DNA of 64,000 nt, taken from assembly GCA_018398575.1 (NCBI GenBank), contig JAGTXZ010000002.1, forward strand, positions 808,501 through 872,500. The letters run 5' to 3'. This document shows positions 37,150 to 48,201 of this stretch, piece by piece (position 1 is the first letter of the stretch; each line of letters opens with the position of its first letter). This DNA comes from Ampelomyces quisqualis (lineage: Eukaryota; Ascomycota; Dothideomycetes; Pleosporales; Phaeosphaeriaceae). A program made the translations under genes and the position numbers. The notes under the pieces were generated by a model. It saw nothing but the letters and a program-made list of their open reading frames with translations, was not told the DNA's origin and ran no database searches.

Positions 37150-37640
37150 AGAGGTTGCTAAAGACCTTACTAGAAAGTCTGCTAGAAAAAGCCCTGCCTC
37201 TACTACTAGAAAGGCAGAAGCTAAAAAAAGATCTACTTTAAGCCTAGTAGTAAGTTATTACGTTTCTTTATTATACTCCTATACTAACTAAGTATAGCTG
37301 TAGCTTTATGTAAAATCTGCTACTACTAGAAGACAACTAAGCTCTTTATCTGCAAGCTACTATTCTAGCAAGTTGTCTATAAAATTGCTAGTAAGTAATA
37401 TAAAAGAATACTCTACTCTACTTCTAGTTATTAGCTATAAAGGCACTTTAAGAAGCTGCTAAGGCTTTCCTAGTTAGCTTTTTTAAAGGTATAGTAATTT
37501 TTTCTATTTTGTTACAAAACACTAATTTATTATAGATACTAATATCAATACAATTTATGTAAAGAGAGTTACTATATAGTATAAAGATATATAGCTAGCT
37601 CTTAGGTACTACAAGAAGTTTAATTTTTTAGCTTAGTATA
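37150..37640 (+). pseudogene. Histone H3-like gene, RIP-damaged, two introns
   Basis: Exon 2 (37298-37488) and exon 3 (from 37536) spell a histone fold. The reading is TVALCKICYY.KTTKLFICK, then LLF.QVVYKIA, L.EAAKAFLVSFFKD, and TNINTIYVKRVTI.YKDI.LA. These match H3 motifs TVALREIR, LLIRKLPF, ALQEA.EA.LV..FED, and TN..AIHAKRVTI..KDIQLARR. Most changes in the alpha-1 region are C-to-T or G-to-A (Arg to Cys, Glu to Lys, Pro to Leu, Gln to stop). Intron 1 is 37250-37297 (GTAAGT, TACTAAC, TAG); intron 2 is 37489-37535. A TACTC duplication at 37409-37418 breaks the frame. The Lys-rich N-terminal tail is upstream but poorly bounded. EAA.AFLV and a possible one-residue longer loop 1 recall CENP-A, but LPFQR is H3-like, so the class is open. 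Confidence 0.78.
37250..37297 (+). other. Intron 1 of the H3-like gene
   Basis: 48 nt with GTAAGT donor, TACTAAC branch site (37282-37288) and TAG acceptor. Removing it joins AAG CCT AGT A to CT GTA GCT, giving Lys-Pro-(Gly to Ser)-Thr-Val-Ala. That is the H3 'PGTVAL' motif, which confirms the splice. Confidence 0.8.
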
Positions 37641-38064
37641 TATAGAAATTGCAGAAGCTATAGGCTTACTATATTTAAGAAATAAAGTTATGCTACGTCT
37701 ACCTATATAATAAATAAATATAATAAATATTAGTTCTTTTACATTCTTAATATATTTTTACCTCTTTAAAATTTAATATAAATTTAGAAATCTATATATA
37801 TCTATATATATATATAGTAGAAGGTATACTTAGATTATACTTATATACTTCTTATTGCGCTAATAATCTGTTTAGAAGGTATACTATATATTAAATTTTA
37901 ATTAATTGCGCTAAACTTATGCAACCTAACCTTAACTTTTAATTAATTACCTCTACTCTAACCTCTACTCTCTATTAGCGTAAAAAGATTAGGTAGAGAG
38001 TTAGGTAGGTTTAGGATCTTACGTAAAGCTACCTTAACTCTACCTAACCTCTACCTATTTACTA

Positions 38065-38390
38065 CTATACGCGCGATACAGGCAATTAGGTACCTTCTTG
38101 TTCTTAACTAATTGTTAGCGTATATAATAGTTGTCTGCTGTTAGTATAAATAGTAGTGCGCGTAATACAGGTAATTAGGTACCTTCTTGTCTTTCTATCT
38201 TTTACTAAATATTAGCGTACACAATAGTTATCTACTGTTAGTATAAATAGTAGTGTACGTAATATAGGCAATTAGGTACCTTCTTATCTTACTATTCTTA
38301 ACTAAATGTTAGCGTATATAATAGTTGTCTACTATTAGTATTAATAGTTATGCGCGCAATATAGGCAATTTAGTAGCTCTATACGCAGAA
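38065..38390 (+). repeat. 89/97-bp tandem repeat, about 3.3 units
   Basis: The motif GGCAATTAGGTACC (GGTAATT in one unit) starts at 38081, 38170, 38267 and, degraded, 38364. Spacings are 89, 97 and 97. A further partial unit lies at about 31120-31190 on the other side of hAT copy B, so the transposon landed inside this array. Confidence 0.85.
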
Positions 38391-38399
38391 AACTATTAA

Positions 38400-41080
38400 C
38401 CTAGTAAGTTATTGTTACAGATCTAGTATACTACTATACTAGTTATGTTTGTAGTTTAATTGTAAACAACGCCTAGTATATCTTTACTATAACTGTCTCT
38501 TGTAATGCGCTATACTAGTATACCTTTATAGATATCTATATTCGCGCCTACCTAGCTCTCTTCTTTATATAGTAGTATATACTATTGTATTTACTTTTAA
38601 AGCCTAATTTGTGCTCTAATATCTGTATAAACAAATTGTAATTAAGGTTATTAATATACTTATCTATTACTTGTAGGTTGTAGTGTATATATAATAGCTA
38701 GTTTATCCTAATAAGAGTATATTTGTTTCTAGTTGCGTTTAATACTAACATAGTTGTTATATTAGAAGTAATTTATGTTATACTTAACTTTTTGTTAACT
38801 GTTTCTATTATCTTTCTACGCAGGTTTCTATCTAGCAAAGCTTACTTTTAATTGTTATTTAGTTTAGTTTTATTCTGTTATAAGCGTATCTATTAGGCTG
38901 CGTTATAGTTATATTAGATAGCAAAGTGTATAATTGTCTAGATAAGGCAACTACTAGCTACATTCTATAGTAGTTTATTCTGTTATAATGCAATTGCTCT
39001 TATAATTTACTATAGGTATTCTTTTACTATAGTTGTCTATAGAGAATAGCCTAGTATCTTCTACCTCTTTATCTCTTATTTTATATTAGAGTATATTAAG
39101 TTATATCCCTCTGCTGTTAATTATATTATATTGTATATACTATCTTTTAACAATTATGTTTAGTGTTACTATAGTAGTACTATTCTCTTATCTAAACTAA
39201 CTAGTAATTCTAGGTAACTGTTATAATATCTCTTTAATACCTGCGTACGTAGATAAGAGTTACTAGTATTACGTATTTATAGTAGTATATACTATATAGT
39301 AAGAAGGTTATATTAGTAGCCTTGCGCTATAGTCCTGTGTTATAGCGCCTATTATATTAGTAGGTTTATGTTTTATTAGGTATACTAAAGTAATAGTAGG
39401 GCTATTATTAGATATATAATTCTATTTACTATATCTAACGCTATATACTAGCTGTCTTACTACATTTACTTTTGTTTATAATTCTGCACTATACGTATCT
39501 AGTCTTAATTAAACGTAAAACAATACAGTCTATTATATTTATCTTAATTAATGTAATTGTTTACATAGTATAAAACAGAGACCTTATTATTAAGCGTAAG
39601 TAGATTCTTTAGTACTAGGTACATAGAGTAAACAATAGTTATTATATTATGTACCTTAAGTACTTATAGTATACGTTACTTAGTCTGTGTACTATATGTA
39701 TAGCAGCGCACGCTTTGTATTTCTATTATGTAATTAATTTAACTATTATTATTAAATACTATAACTTTATAGAAAGCACATATATACTTATATTTCTTTC
39801 TATTCTTGTCTTAGTATTTGTAGTTAATAAATATAAGTATTAGGTGCACTTAAGCTGCAGCTCTACTATTTATAATAGTCTTAGATAGTTACGTGTAGTC
39901 TTTATATTTAAACTCTTAAACCTACACGGAATCTTTGCGCTATTTTCTAGTCTTATACTAGTTAGGTGCGTATTGCACTGTATCTTCTTTGTAATATTAA
40001 GAGTAATTATAGTGTTTACTTAAAAGCCTTAAGTATCTTATAAAAGATTGTATTTTTATATTTACTCTGTTTATCTAGTGCAGTTAAGGTCTTGTCTATC
40101 TTTATTATATAGGGTAACAAGGTAGCTAGTTACTTTCTAATAGTAGTATTAGACAAATACTATAGTAGTATATATAAAGTCTAGCGACGTAATATATATA
40201 GTAAACTTACTAAGAAGCAGTATAACAGAATTAAGTAATATACCTAGTGTAAACTATTTTAGTTATCTAAATAGTATTACTGTTAATATACTTATAGTAA
40301 AGGTGTACTTACGCTAGTTAGTAGTAGTACACTATTAACTTTAGTCTATAACTGTCTTGTGTTTAAACGCTATAAGCGCAAGCTATCTAGAGTTATAGAA
40401 GTAGATTTGTGTAAGAAAATCTCTCTTGTTTATTATTAGGTACAATTGTTTTACTATTATAATATAGTAAGCCTTGCTATTTATTCTAGTATATATACTA
40501 TTAACGGCCCTATATATATAGATATTGTTAATAATATAGGTTAGTGCGTGCTATTTAGAGTAGTTAAAATCCTTTTCTTCTTCTTGCGTCTCTCTAAAAG
40601 GTTAAAACTCTTCTTTTAGAACATCTATTTGTTTAATAGCTAACAATATATACCCTAATATGTTTTTGTTATAACTCTTATATTATAATAGTACTAGCAG
40701 ATTATACGCAGCCTAGATAAAATGCAACACGTATAGTGCCTTAGTTGCTAGCAGAGGAGATACTACTCCTAAAAATTAGCAAATTACTAATTTTTGTTCT
40801 GCGCTAGTCTACTGTAATACTTTTGTAAAAGCCTTCTTATTATTAAACTATTCTAGTCTAGTGTTATGCTTAACCTAGCGGAACCTTTTATTTAACTAGG
40901 CACAGCTATTGTCTTCTGCTACTAGAAGTGCAGCACTATTCTAGCTCTTCTTTTATCTAAGGTATATATCTATTCGCATATCTTCTATAAACCCTAATAA
41001 CTTTATAACTAACCTTCTAAGTAGTAGATATAATATATCTGTAGCTAATAACTTGTATATATTAAAGTTGTAGTAATTCT
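38400..41080 (-). pseudogene. Plavaka-type transposase, C-terminal half
   Basis: Minus-strand reading from 41080 leftward. It begins with NFNIYKLLATDILYLLLRRL (family pattern 'D.fql.apD.LHqLlkg'). It continues with EQKLVICQFLGVVSPLL, then FNYSKQHALTYIINNIYIYR and AVNSIYTRINSKAYYIIIVK. The last correspond to the 'PKqHAL.HY...irlfG..nG.cts.tEskHi..vK' block that I know from fungal Plavaka/KDZ-type transposases. The tail continues to about 38400. Stops are TAG/TAA. The N-terminal half lies beyond the Gypsy A insertion. Confidence 0.72.
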
Positions 41081-41379
41081 TGTAACAAGCACATGCAAAC
41101 ACATGTTACATCTGATACCTTATAAAGGCTTAGTAACAGATTATGTAGGAAGCTAGTAGATTAGAACTGAAAGCGCTTTAACAGCGCTCTAACTCAGCTG
41201 CTACGCCTACTATAAATATAAGCCTATAGCATAGATAGAGGACAAGTTTCTCTTGTCCTTCTGTACAAGACCTATAGGTATATAGCTAATCTAGAATCTC
41301 TGATACAACACGTACTCCTATATGCCTCTAATACGTATCTAATTTAATCCTAATAGCTGTACTTACCTGCGTTGTTACA
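41081..41379 (+). repeat. 5' LTR of Gypsy family A
   Basis: 299 bp, TGTAACAAGCACATG to CCTGCGTTGTTACA. It keeps more TGA/TCA sites than its partner at 47898, so the two LTRs were mutated unequally. Confidence 0.92.
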
Positions 41380-41639
41380 TTACAAGAGAAACTTTGTCCT
41401 GCTAGTAATAGTATTTATATAATATTGCAAATTACTTTTAAAAAGATTGTGTTAAAACATCTAGAACTGTATCTAAATTGGATCTGTTTGCGACCTTAAA
41501 TCTATTAAACACAGTTAGGATCCCTTAGATCTCTTAACAGCTAAAGCCTTTAGGTTTAGATCTTTCTATTAACACAACAGTTAGGATTACTTTAGAAAAG
41601 TTGCGTTTAGCGCTACAATAGAAACTTAGAGACTATTAA

Positions 41640-44600
41640 TAACCTAGGAGTATTAGAGGCAACGCTAATAACTCCTTCTAAAGAACTAACTCTAGGAGCC
41701 TTCTTCTAAGACAACTCTGTATTAACTGTAACAACCTGGCAACAGAGTGCTAAAGCAAAAAAGACAGACACTAAGGAACCTCCTTAGCCTAGAGCTGCAC
41801 TAAATCTAACCCCTGCCTAAATAGAGGTTAATTAATTACAACAAGATTTAAAACAGGCTTTAGCAGAAATTAATTCCCTTAAGGAAAGACTAACTCTGTT
41901 AATAAGACTAGACAAGCCCTTGCCTACTACTAAAACCCTCTAGAACTTCTCTGCACTCTGCTGTTTATCTAACAGCTCTACATCTAAGTACTTACATTAC
42001 TATAAAGGCTCTTGCTAACTTTAACAATCTAAGAAAACGCCTAATATAGACGATCTTAGTAATAGAAAAGATTCTACCTTCTGCTAATAGCAGGCTTCTA
42101 TTTAGAATTAACTTAAGATTAACTTAGATTACTATTGGACCAAAAGATAACGCATAGCCTTAGTATAGGGCTACACTATAAGATTAGCTAAGGGCTATCT
42201 TAAGCTATAATATTTATTAGATACTAATTAAGAGTAATTCTAGAACGCTAAGCAAATAATTAGGCTACTTAAGTCTTACTTTATTATAGGTAACAAGGTT
42301 GCTAAAAGCTAAGCAGCTTTTAATTAAATGCAGATAACTAAGGAGGAAACGTTTCTCTTGTTTAAAGCTAGGTTTTTAAGTTCTGCAGTTAAGGGACAAG
42401 TACTCCCTTTAGAGTAGTTTTACTACTTATAGACTAAGATTACGCTAGGGTTGCAAGCTCCTAACTTAGGATTTAGGCACTAATAAAAGAACTTATTTAA
42501 TTAGATAGTAGAACACCTTACTGCATACAATATAGAGCAGAAGAACAACTTTATACTAAGTATAACACTAGCTGCTGCTAGGTTGCCAATTAGGTTAGCC
42601 TTGCAACAGAATTTAGAGCTAAATTAGACTACTACTACTAGCGCTCTAACAAATTCTGTGCTAGTCTATTAATCTATAACAGTGCGTCTTCCTACAAAGA
42701 CTCTTAAGCTAGAACAATAGAAGACTTTTAGTAGTTGTTACAATTACAGTAAGCTAGGATACTACTCTAGTAACTGCACAAAGCCTTATGTGCGTTAGAT
42801 TAAAGCTGTAGAAGTAGATAAGTATAAAGAAACTTAAGAGCAACCTGATTAGGAAGTGTATTATATAGGAAACAGAAGCGCCTAAGAGGATACCTCTTTT
42901 TAGGCCTAAGCTGTTACAATCTATCTTACCTTAACCTTTCTTATTTGTTTTGCAGTCTCTATTTCCTTATACCTACGCTTCTTTACAACTAAGGCCTTAG
43001 CTTACGCCTTAATACTCTTGTTAACACTAGTGCTTAAGGTTTCCTATTTTTGAATTTACAAATTATCTTATCTGTTTCTAAAGCCTTGCAGCAACCTATC
43101 TAGAAGCTTCCCTTCTAGGTTTAGGTACGCAGCTTTAAAGATTAGATTACTTCTTTAGTTACTTAATATATTTAACTACACTTAAATATTAATAGCTAAA
43201 AGATTTTAAACTATCTATTTCTTATTCTTAATCTTAGGTCTTAGGATTGTATACTTAGCCTCTAATAGTTAAGACAATTTAAGATTCAATTAGACACAGA
43301 TAGGTTACAGTTTATTTAGCTATCTAAGTACCTCTATTTATACAATCCTTTACTCTCTATTTCTACTGTTCTACATTAAGCTACAGTGCTAGCTACTGTC
43401 TATCTTAATATGCAACAACGCAACGCTCTATAGGAGAAAGAAGACTATTATATCCAAAACAGTCTTTACTGTTCTTCTTCTTCTATTTATTGTATTAAGG
43501 GATGCTTAAAGCTCCTATTAGCCTGAAAAATCTTAGAGATCTCTTATACCCTAACTAAGCAAAACTGCTTAGAGTCTAAACTCTCTCTAACTACCTGCAT
43601 TGCTCTTATTTCTGCTAATACATTTTACTTTATTATAAAAAAGCCCTAGAACAAGTTCTTTACAACAAGCCTCTATAAGATTAACAGGATCCTTGCCTCT
43701 AAGAACAACGCAGACAATTAAAGCTAATTAGATAAGAAATTACCTGCCTGTTACTTCTAGTATTAGGATATATTTAGTAAGTTAGTAGCTAATTAATTGC
43801 CTTCTTATTATCTGTACAATTATAAGATTGTCCTTAAAGAACTATTACTAAATGCGTTTAGTCTCTTGTATAAGCAAAACTAGGAGGAGCTTAAAGCTAC
43901 TAAGGCCTACGTCTAGGAACACCTTTAGAAGGGTTTTATTAAGGCTAGCTAAAGTCCTTTTGCTTTACTTATCCTTTGTGTACGCAAACTAAATAGAGAT
44001 ATATGCATCTGTATAGACTACTAGAAGATTAACGCCCTTACGCGCAAGGACGTCTATCTAATCTCTTGCATTAATAAGCTGCTATTACGCCTTTCTAAGG
44101 CTAAGATCTTTACTAAGTTTAACATCTAGGCTGCTTTTAACAAAATTTGTATAGATCCTAACTCTAAAGAGTATACTACCTTTTGGACCTGTTACAGTAC
44201 ATATAAGTGTAAGGTTCTCCCTTTTAGCTTGTGCAATAGGCTAGCTGCGTATTAACGCTATATAAATAATATACTAATTGATTATTTTAACAATTTCTGC
44301 ATTGCGTATCTTAACAACATCCTAATCTACTCTAAGGATATAAACTTACATTAGAAACACGTCTAAAAGGTTCTAGAGCGCCTACGTACTGCAGGACTCT
44401 AAGTAGACATTTAGAAGAGTAAATTTTATATAACCTGCACAAAGTATCTAAGTTACGTTTTAACAAACTAGGGCACTAAAGTTAACCCTAACAAGGTAAA
44501 AGCACTCTAAAACTAGGCTAAACCTACTACAGTTACTAGCGTTAAGTTATTTCTTAGTTTTACTAGTTTCTATTAACAATTTATTAAGGATTTCTCTTAT

Positions 44601-46860
44601 GTAGCTAAACTAATTATAAAGCTTTAAAGTCCTGCTACACTGTTTGATTAGACTATAGACTGCTAACAGGCTTTTGATTAGATTAAAGCTTTACTCCTAG
44701 CTATTTCTACGCTATCTTATTTCTATCCTAAGTATAACACAAAGTTAGAAACTAACGCGTTAAATAGAGTAATAGCAGGAGTACTCTCTAAGAAGCACTC
44801 TAACAACAAGTAGTATCCTGTAGCTTTCTACAGTTACGCCCTATCTAGGGCTAAGCTTAATTAGGAAATATACAACAAGAAACTTTTTACTATCCTAAAA
44901 GTGTTTAAGAAGTAGAGAGCTAAACTTACCTCTATACAGAGCTAAATCTAGGTGTATTTAGATTACTGCTTCTTAGAATAGTTTATAACTACTAAGGTTC
45001 TTAATGCACGTTAAGCACAATAAGCAGAGATTATTACCTCTTTTAATTTCTACATTAAGTACACGCCTAGCAAGCTTAACAAGCAAGCTAATATTCTAAG
45101 CTAAAGGGAACAGGACGTTAGCAAGGTTAAGGCTGCCTAACAAGACAATAGATCCTGTGTACTTCTAGGACCTAAACGCCTAAGCCTCCTAGTTAACTCT
45201 AAACTAGCTTAGAACTACGTCTGTAACTAGCTAAAGATTAATGTTTTAGCTATTTTAGTCTAATCTATTAGTGCCCCCCTAAATCTTAACTTGTTAGAAC
45301 TAATTAAATCTCTGCTAGCAGAGAATTGCTACTCCTTTAAGGAAGAACGCCTTACGCTACTACAGCTGTATTATGTCTAAGAAGGACTACTACTATATTA
45401 CTTACGCCTATATGTACCTAAAGACTCCCCTTTGTGCACTTAACTAATTAGAGAGGCTTACAATTAGGTATCTACTGCTTACCTAAGCGCTATAAAGATA
45501 TATTAGCTCCTAGCTTAGCAATATTATTAGAGAGGTATAGAGGCTACATGCAAACGCTATGTACAAAACTACGTTTCCTGTCAAAGATCCTATTTAAGAC
45601 AGCTCTAAGCCTAAGGTTTCCTTTATCTATTACAAATTTCTAATAGGCCTATACAGCATTTGTATATAGATTTTAAGACATTTCTAACAGATTGTTATAG
45701 CTATAATTAAATTATAGTTGTTATTAATTGCCTATCTAAGCAAGCTGTTTCTATTCCTTGCTACAAAACAATTAACGCTTAAGAAATAGCTTACTTGTTT
45801 ATCTAATAGGTATACTAATTTGGCTACACGCCTAAAAGTATAGTGTCTAACTGTAGACTCTAGTTTGTGTTCTGATTCTAGTCTAAGTTCTGCAAGATTC
45901 TAGGCGTGCAACTTACGCTTTTTACAGCCTACTATAAATAAACTAATAGATAAACTAAGATTATAAACAAGTATATTAATTAACAATTAAGGCCTTTTGT
46001 ATTCTATTACTAGGACAACTAGAGTAACCTTTTGCTAATAATTAATTAAGCCTAAGCTACGCTGCTGCACTCCGCAATTAGTATAGCGCTGTACCAGCTC
46101 CTGTTTAGATCTAAACTACAACAAAGCTAGGATTAAGCATTATCTCCTTTAAAACACAAAGATGTAAACGTTAAGAATGCCTTAAGCTTAGCTACTTGCA
46201 TGCATAAAGCCTAGCGCACAGCTAAAGACAATATAGAGAAAGCGCAGAAACAAATAGCTACTAAGGTAAACAAATATTATTAACCTGTTAATTAAGTAGT
46301 AGGTAACAAGGTTTACCTCTTAACCTAAAACCTATCTGTTACCTGCCTAAGTCGCAAACTTACTAAATTGTAGGAAGGCTTTTTTAAAGTTCTAAAACAA
46401 GTTAGCTATTTATTTCAACTAAAGCTACCTAAAGGTTCTAAGATCTATAACGTGTTTGCTCTAGACGTCCTTTACAAGAACTCTAACAACCCCCTGCCTA
46501 GTTAGCTAAGCCTAAACCTATCTAGCATCCTAATTTAAGGCGTTAAAGAATAGAAAGTTAAAGAGATCCTAGCTAGTAAGCTGTACTACTCTATCTTAAA
46601 GTATTGCGTAAAATAGGTAGGCTATAACCCTAACTCTACCTAGTACAACGCCTTAAACTTTATAAGTGCCCTACATATATTGCAAGCGTTCTATAAACGC
46701 TATCTAAAACAGCTAGGACCTCTACAAGCGTTAGCCAAGTAGATTACAGCATAAGAAAAAGGAGTTAAAGATCTTACAGCATTACAAGACAATTATGTTA
46801 AGAAAATTAAACTTAATATTGCAACTACTATACTAGTAAGTAACAGCTATTAATAATAGA
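41640..46860 (+). pseudogene. Gypsy family A gag-pol remnant with chromodomain
   Basis: Gag at about 41640-42900 ends in a knuckle at 42736-42777 reading C-x2-Y-x4-Y-x4-C, so one Cys and the His are now Tyr. Pol follows after a low-complexity stretch. RT starts near 43970 (LCVRKLNRDICICIDY) with box YLNN at 44307-44318. RNase H lies near 44700-44900 and the integrase zinc region and core near 45300-46050 (YIDFKTFLTDCYSYN, then VINCLSKQAVSIP). The chromodomain is at about 46557-46735 (VKEILASKLYYSILKYCVKQ, then VGYNPNST.YNA). Catalytic Asp residues are lost and many TAG/TAA stops are present. Confidence 0.88.
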
Positions 46861-46949
46861 AGTTTTACTCTTCTATTAGATTTAACAGCAGACTATTACT
46901 GCTACTAGTAGAACGTTCTTAACTGTCTAAATCTCTAGGTACAGACACT

Positions 46950-47572
46950 AACGTACTACCTAGTTATCCTCTGTTCTAGTCCTGCTTGCTGCAAGTACCT
47001 GCCTCCTGCTCTACTACTGCCTAAAACGTTACTACCTGCGCCTTCTCTCGCTCTACTAACTAATTAGCCCTTAATGCTATTATAACATTTACTAGCTAAG
47101 CAACTACACTAGTTAACCTAGCTGTGCTTCTCTTAAGCAACCTAACCTCCTTAGCTATTACCTTAACCTTTCTAGCTAGCTCCTCCCTCTAGTAATAAGC
47201 GCTAACTAATAAGTTAGCGTTATTTATATTAGCTACCTGTGCAGTGCCTACTTGCACAACAGCAGCTAACTAAAACGCTACTTTCTTAACAGCAGCCTCT
47301 TACTCTAACACTACCTTGTTAGACTTGTCTCTACCTAAGGCAGCAAACCTGTAGTTAAGAGCCTTAGAAAGGCTATTATACTCCTAGCCCGCATATAGGA
47401 GAACTAGGCAACACTTCTTATTTAAGAGTGTGCAATAAGCACACTTCTTAGACACATCTAAATAGAATCTAAACTTAATATTAAAATAGCTGCAGGCAAA
47501 AGCCCTTACAGCCTGTAGGTAAACAACCTAATAGGCTAGAGGATAAGCTCTAGAAGAGACAGGAATAGGCAT
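46950..47572 (-). pseudogene. Antisense Cys-cluster/coiled-coil ORF of Gypsy family A
   Basis: ATG at 47572-47570 on the minus strand opens MPIPVSSRAYPLAY.VVYLQ. About 200 codons follow in one frame with stops only as TAG/TAA at probable Trp/Gln. Residues about 45-65 form a Cys cluster (KKCAYCTLLNKKCCLV). Residues about 120-160 are a predicted coiled coil (REELARKVKVIAKEVRLLKR), and the end is a basic run RERRRR. It is convergent with pol and ends about 100 bp past it. Architecture matches the antisense ORF at 3135-3574. Role unknown. Confidence 0.55.
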
Positions 47573-47897
47573 TGTGTGTATCTGCAGAAATAATTAGCTA
47601 ACAATTAAATTAGAAGAGCAGTTAGATAGCTGTAGGTATACAACTGTATAAAGAGAGAGTATAGAGAAGTAGTATACTAGAAGGCTAGCCTTGTATATAT
47701 GCTTAAAAAGCTTAAGGTAAAGTTAGGAACTTTAAACGCGCTAGCGCGCAGATCAAAACAACAATAAACAGCTACATTACGTTATCCTAAAATAAACTTA
47801 AGGTAAATATAAGTTTACAACAATTTAGAGAAGTATCCAAAACAACACTAATACAGACCTAATTAATAGGGACTATCAATTTTAAGAAGAAGAGTAA

Positions 47898-48196
47898 TGT
47901 AACAAGCACATGCAAACATATGTTACATATAATACTTTATAAAGGCTTAGTAACAGATTATGTAGAGAGCTAGCAGATTAGGACTAAAAGCGCTCTAACA
48001 GCGCTCTAACTCAGCTGCTACGCCTACTATAAATATAAGCCTATAGCATAAATAGAAGACAAGTTTCTCTTGTCCTTCTATACAAGACCTATAGGTGTAT
48101 AGCCAATTCAGAATCTCTAATACAACACGCACTCCTATATGCCTCTAATACGTATCTAATTTAATCCTAATAGCTGTACCTACCTGCGTTGTTACA
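47898..48196 (+). repeat. 3' LTR of Gypsy family A
   Basis: 299 bp; pairs with 41081-41379. The differences are mostly transitions. Confidence 0.92.
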
Positions 48197-48201
48197 ATTC
48201 T

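Larger units (their letters stand above)
31194..38064 (-). mobile_element. Full-length hAT transposon copy B with cargo
   Basis: Perfect 16-bp terminal inverted repeats TAGTAAATAGGTAGAG (31194-31209 and 38049-38064). Both subterminal regions are rich in GGTTAGGT/GAGTAGAGG motifs. It contains a hAT transposase on the minus strand, an unidentified second minus ORF, and a histone H3-like gene on plus. A MITE lies within its left subterminal region. It sits in a tandem repeat of the Plavaka element. An exact 8-bp target duplication is not visible: the flanks are AATTATAC and CTATACGC. Confidence 0.82.
41081..48196 (+). mobile_element. Complete Gypsy family A (chromovirus) LTR retrotransposon
   Basis: 7116 bp bounded by 299-bp LTRs and the target duplication ATTCT (41076-41080 and 48197-48201). 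It is inserted in the Plavaka-type transposase gene. gag-pol is on plus; an antisense ORF lies between pol and the 3' LTR. The leader TTACAAGAGAAAC follows the 5' LTR directly. Confidence 0.93.
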
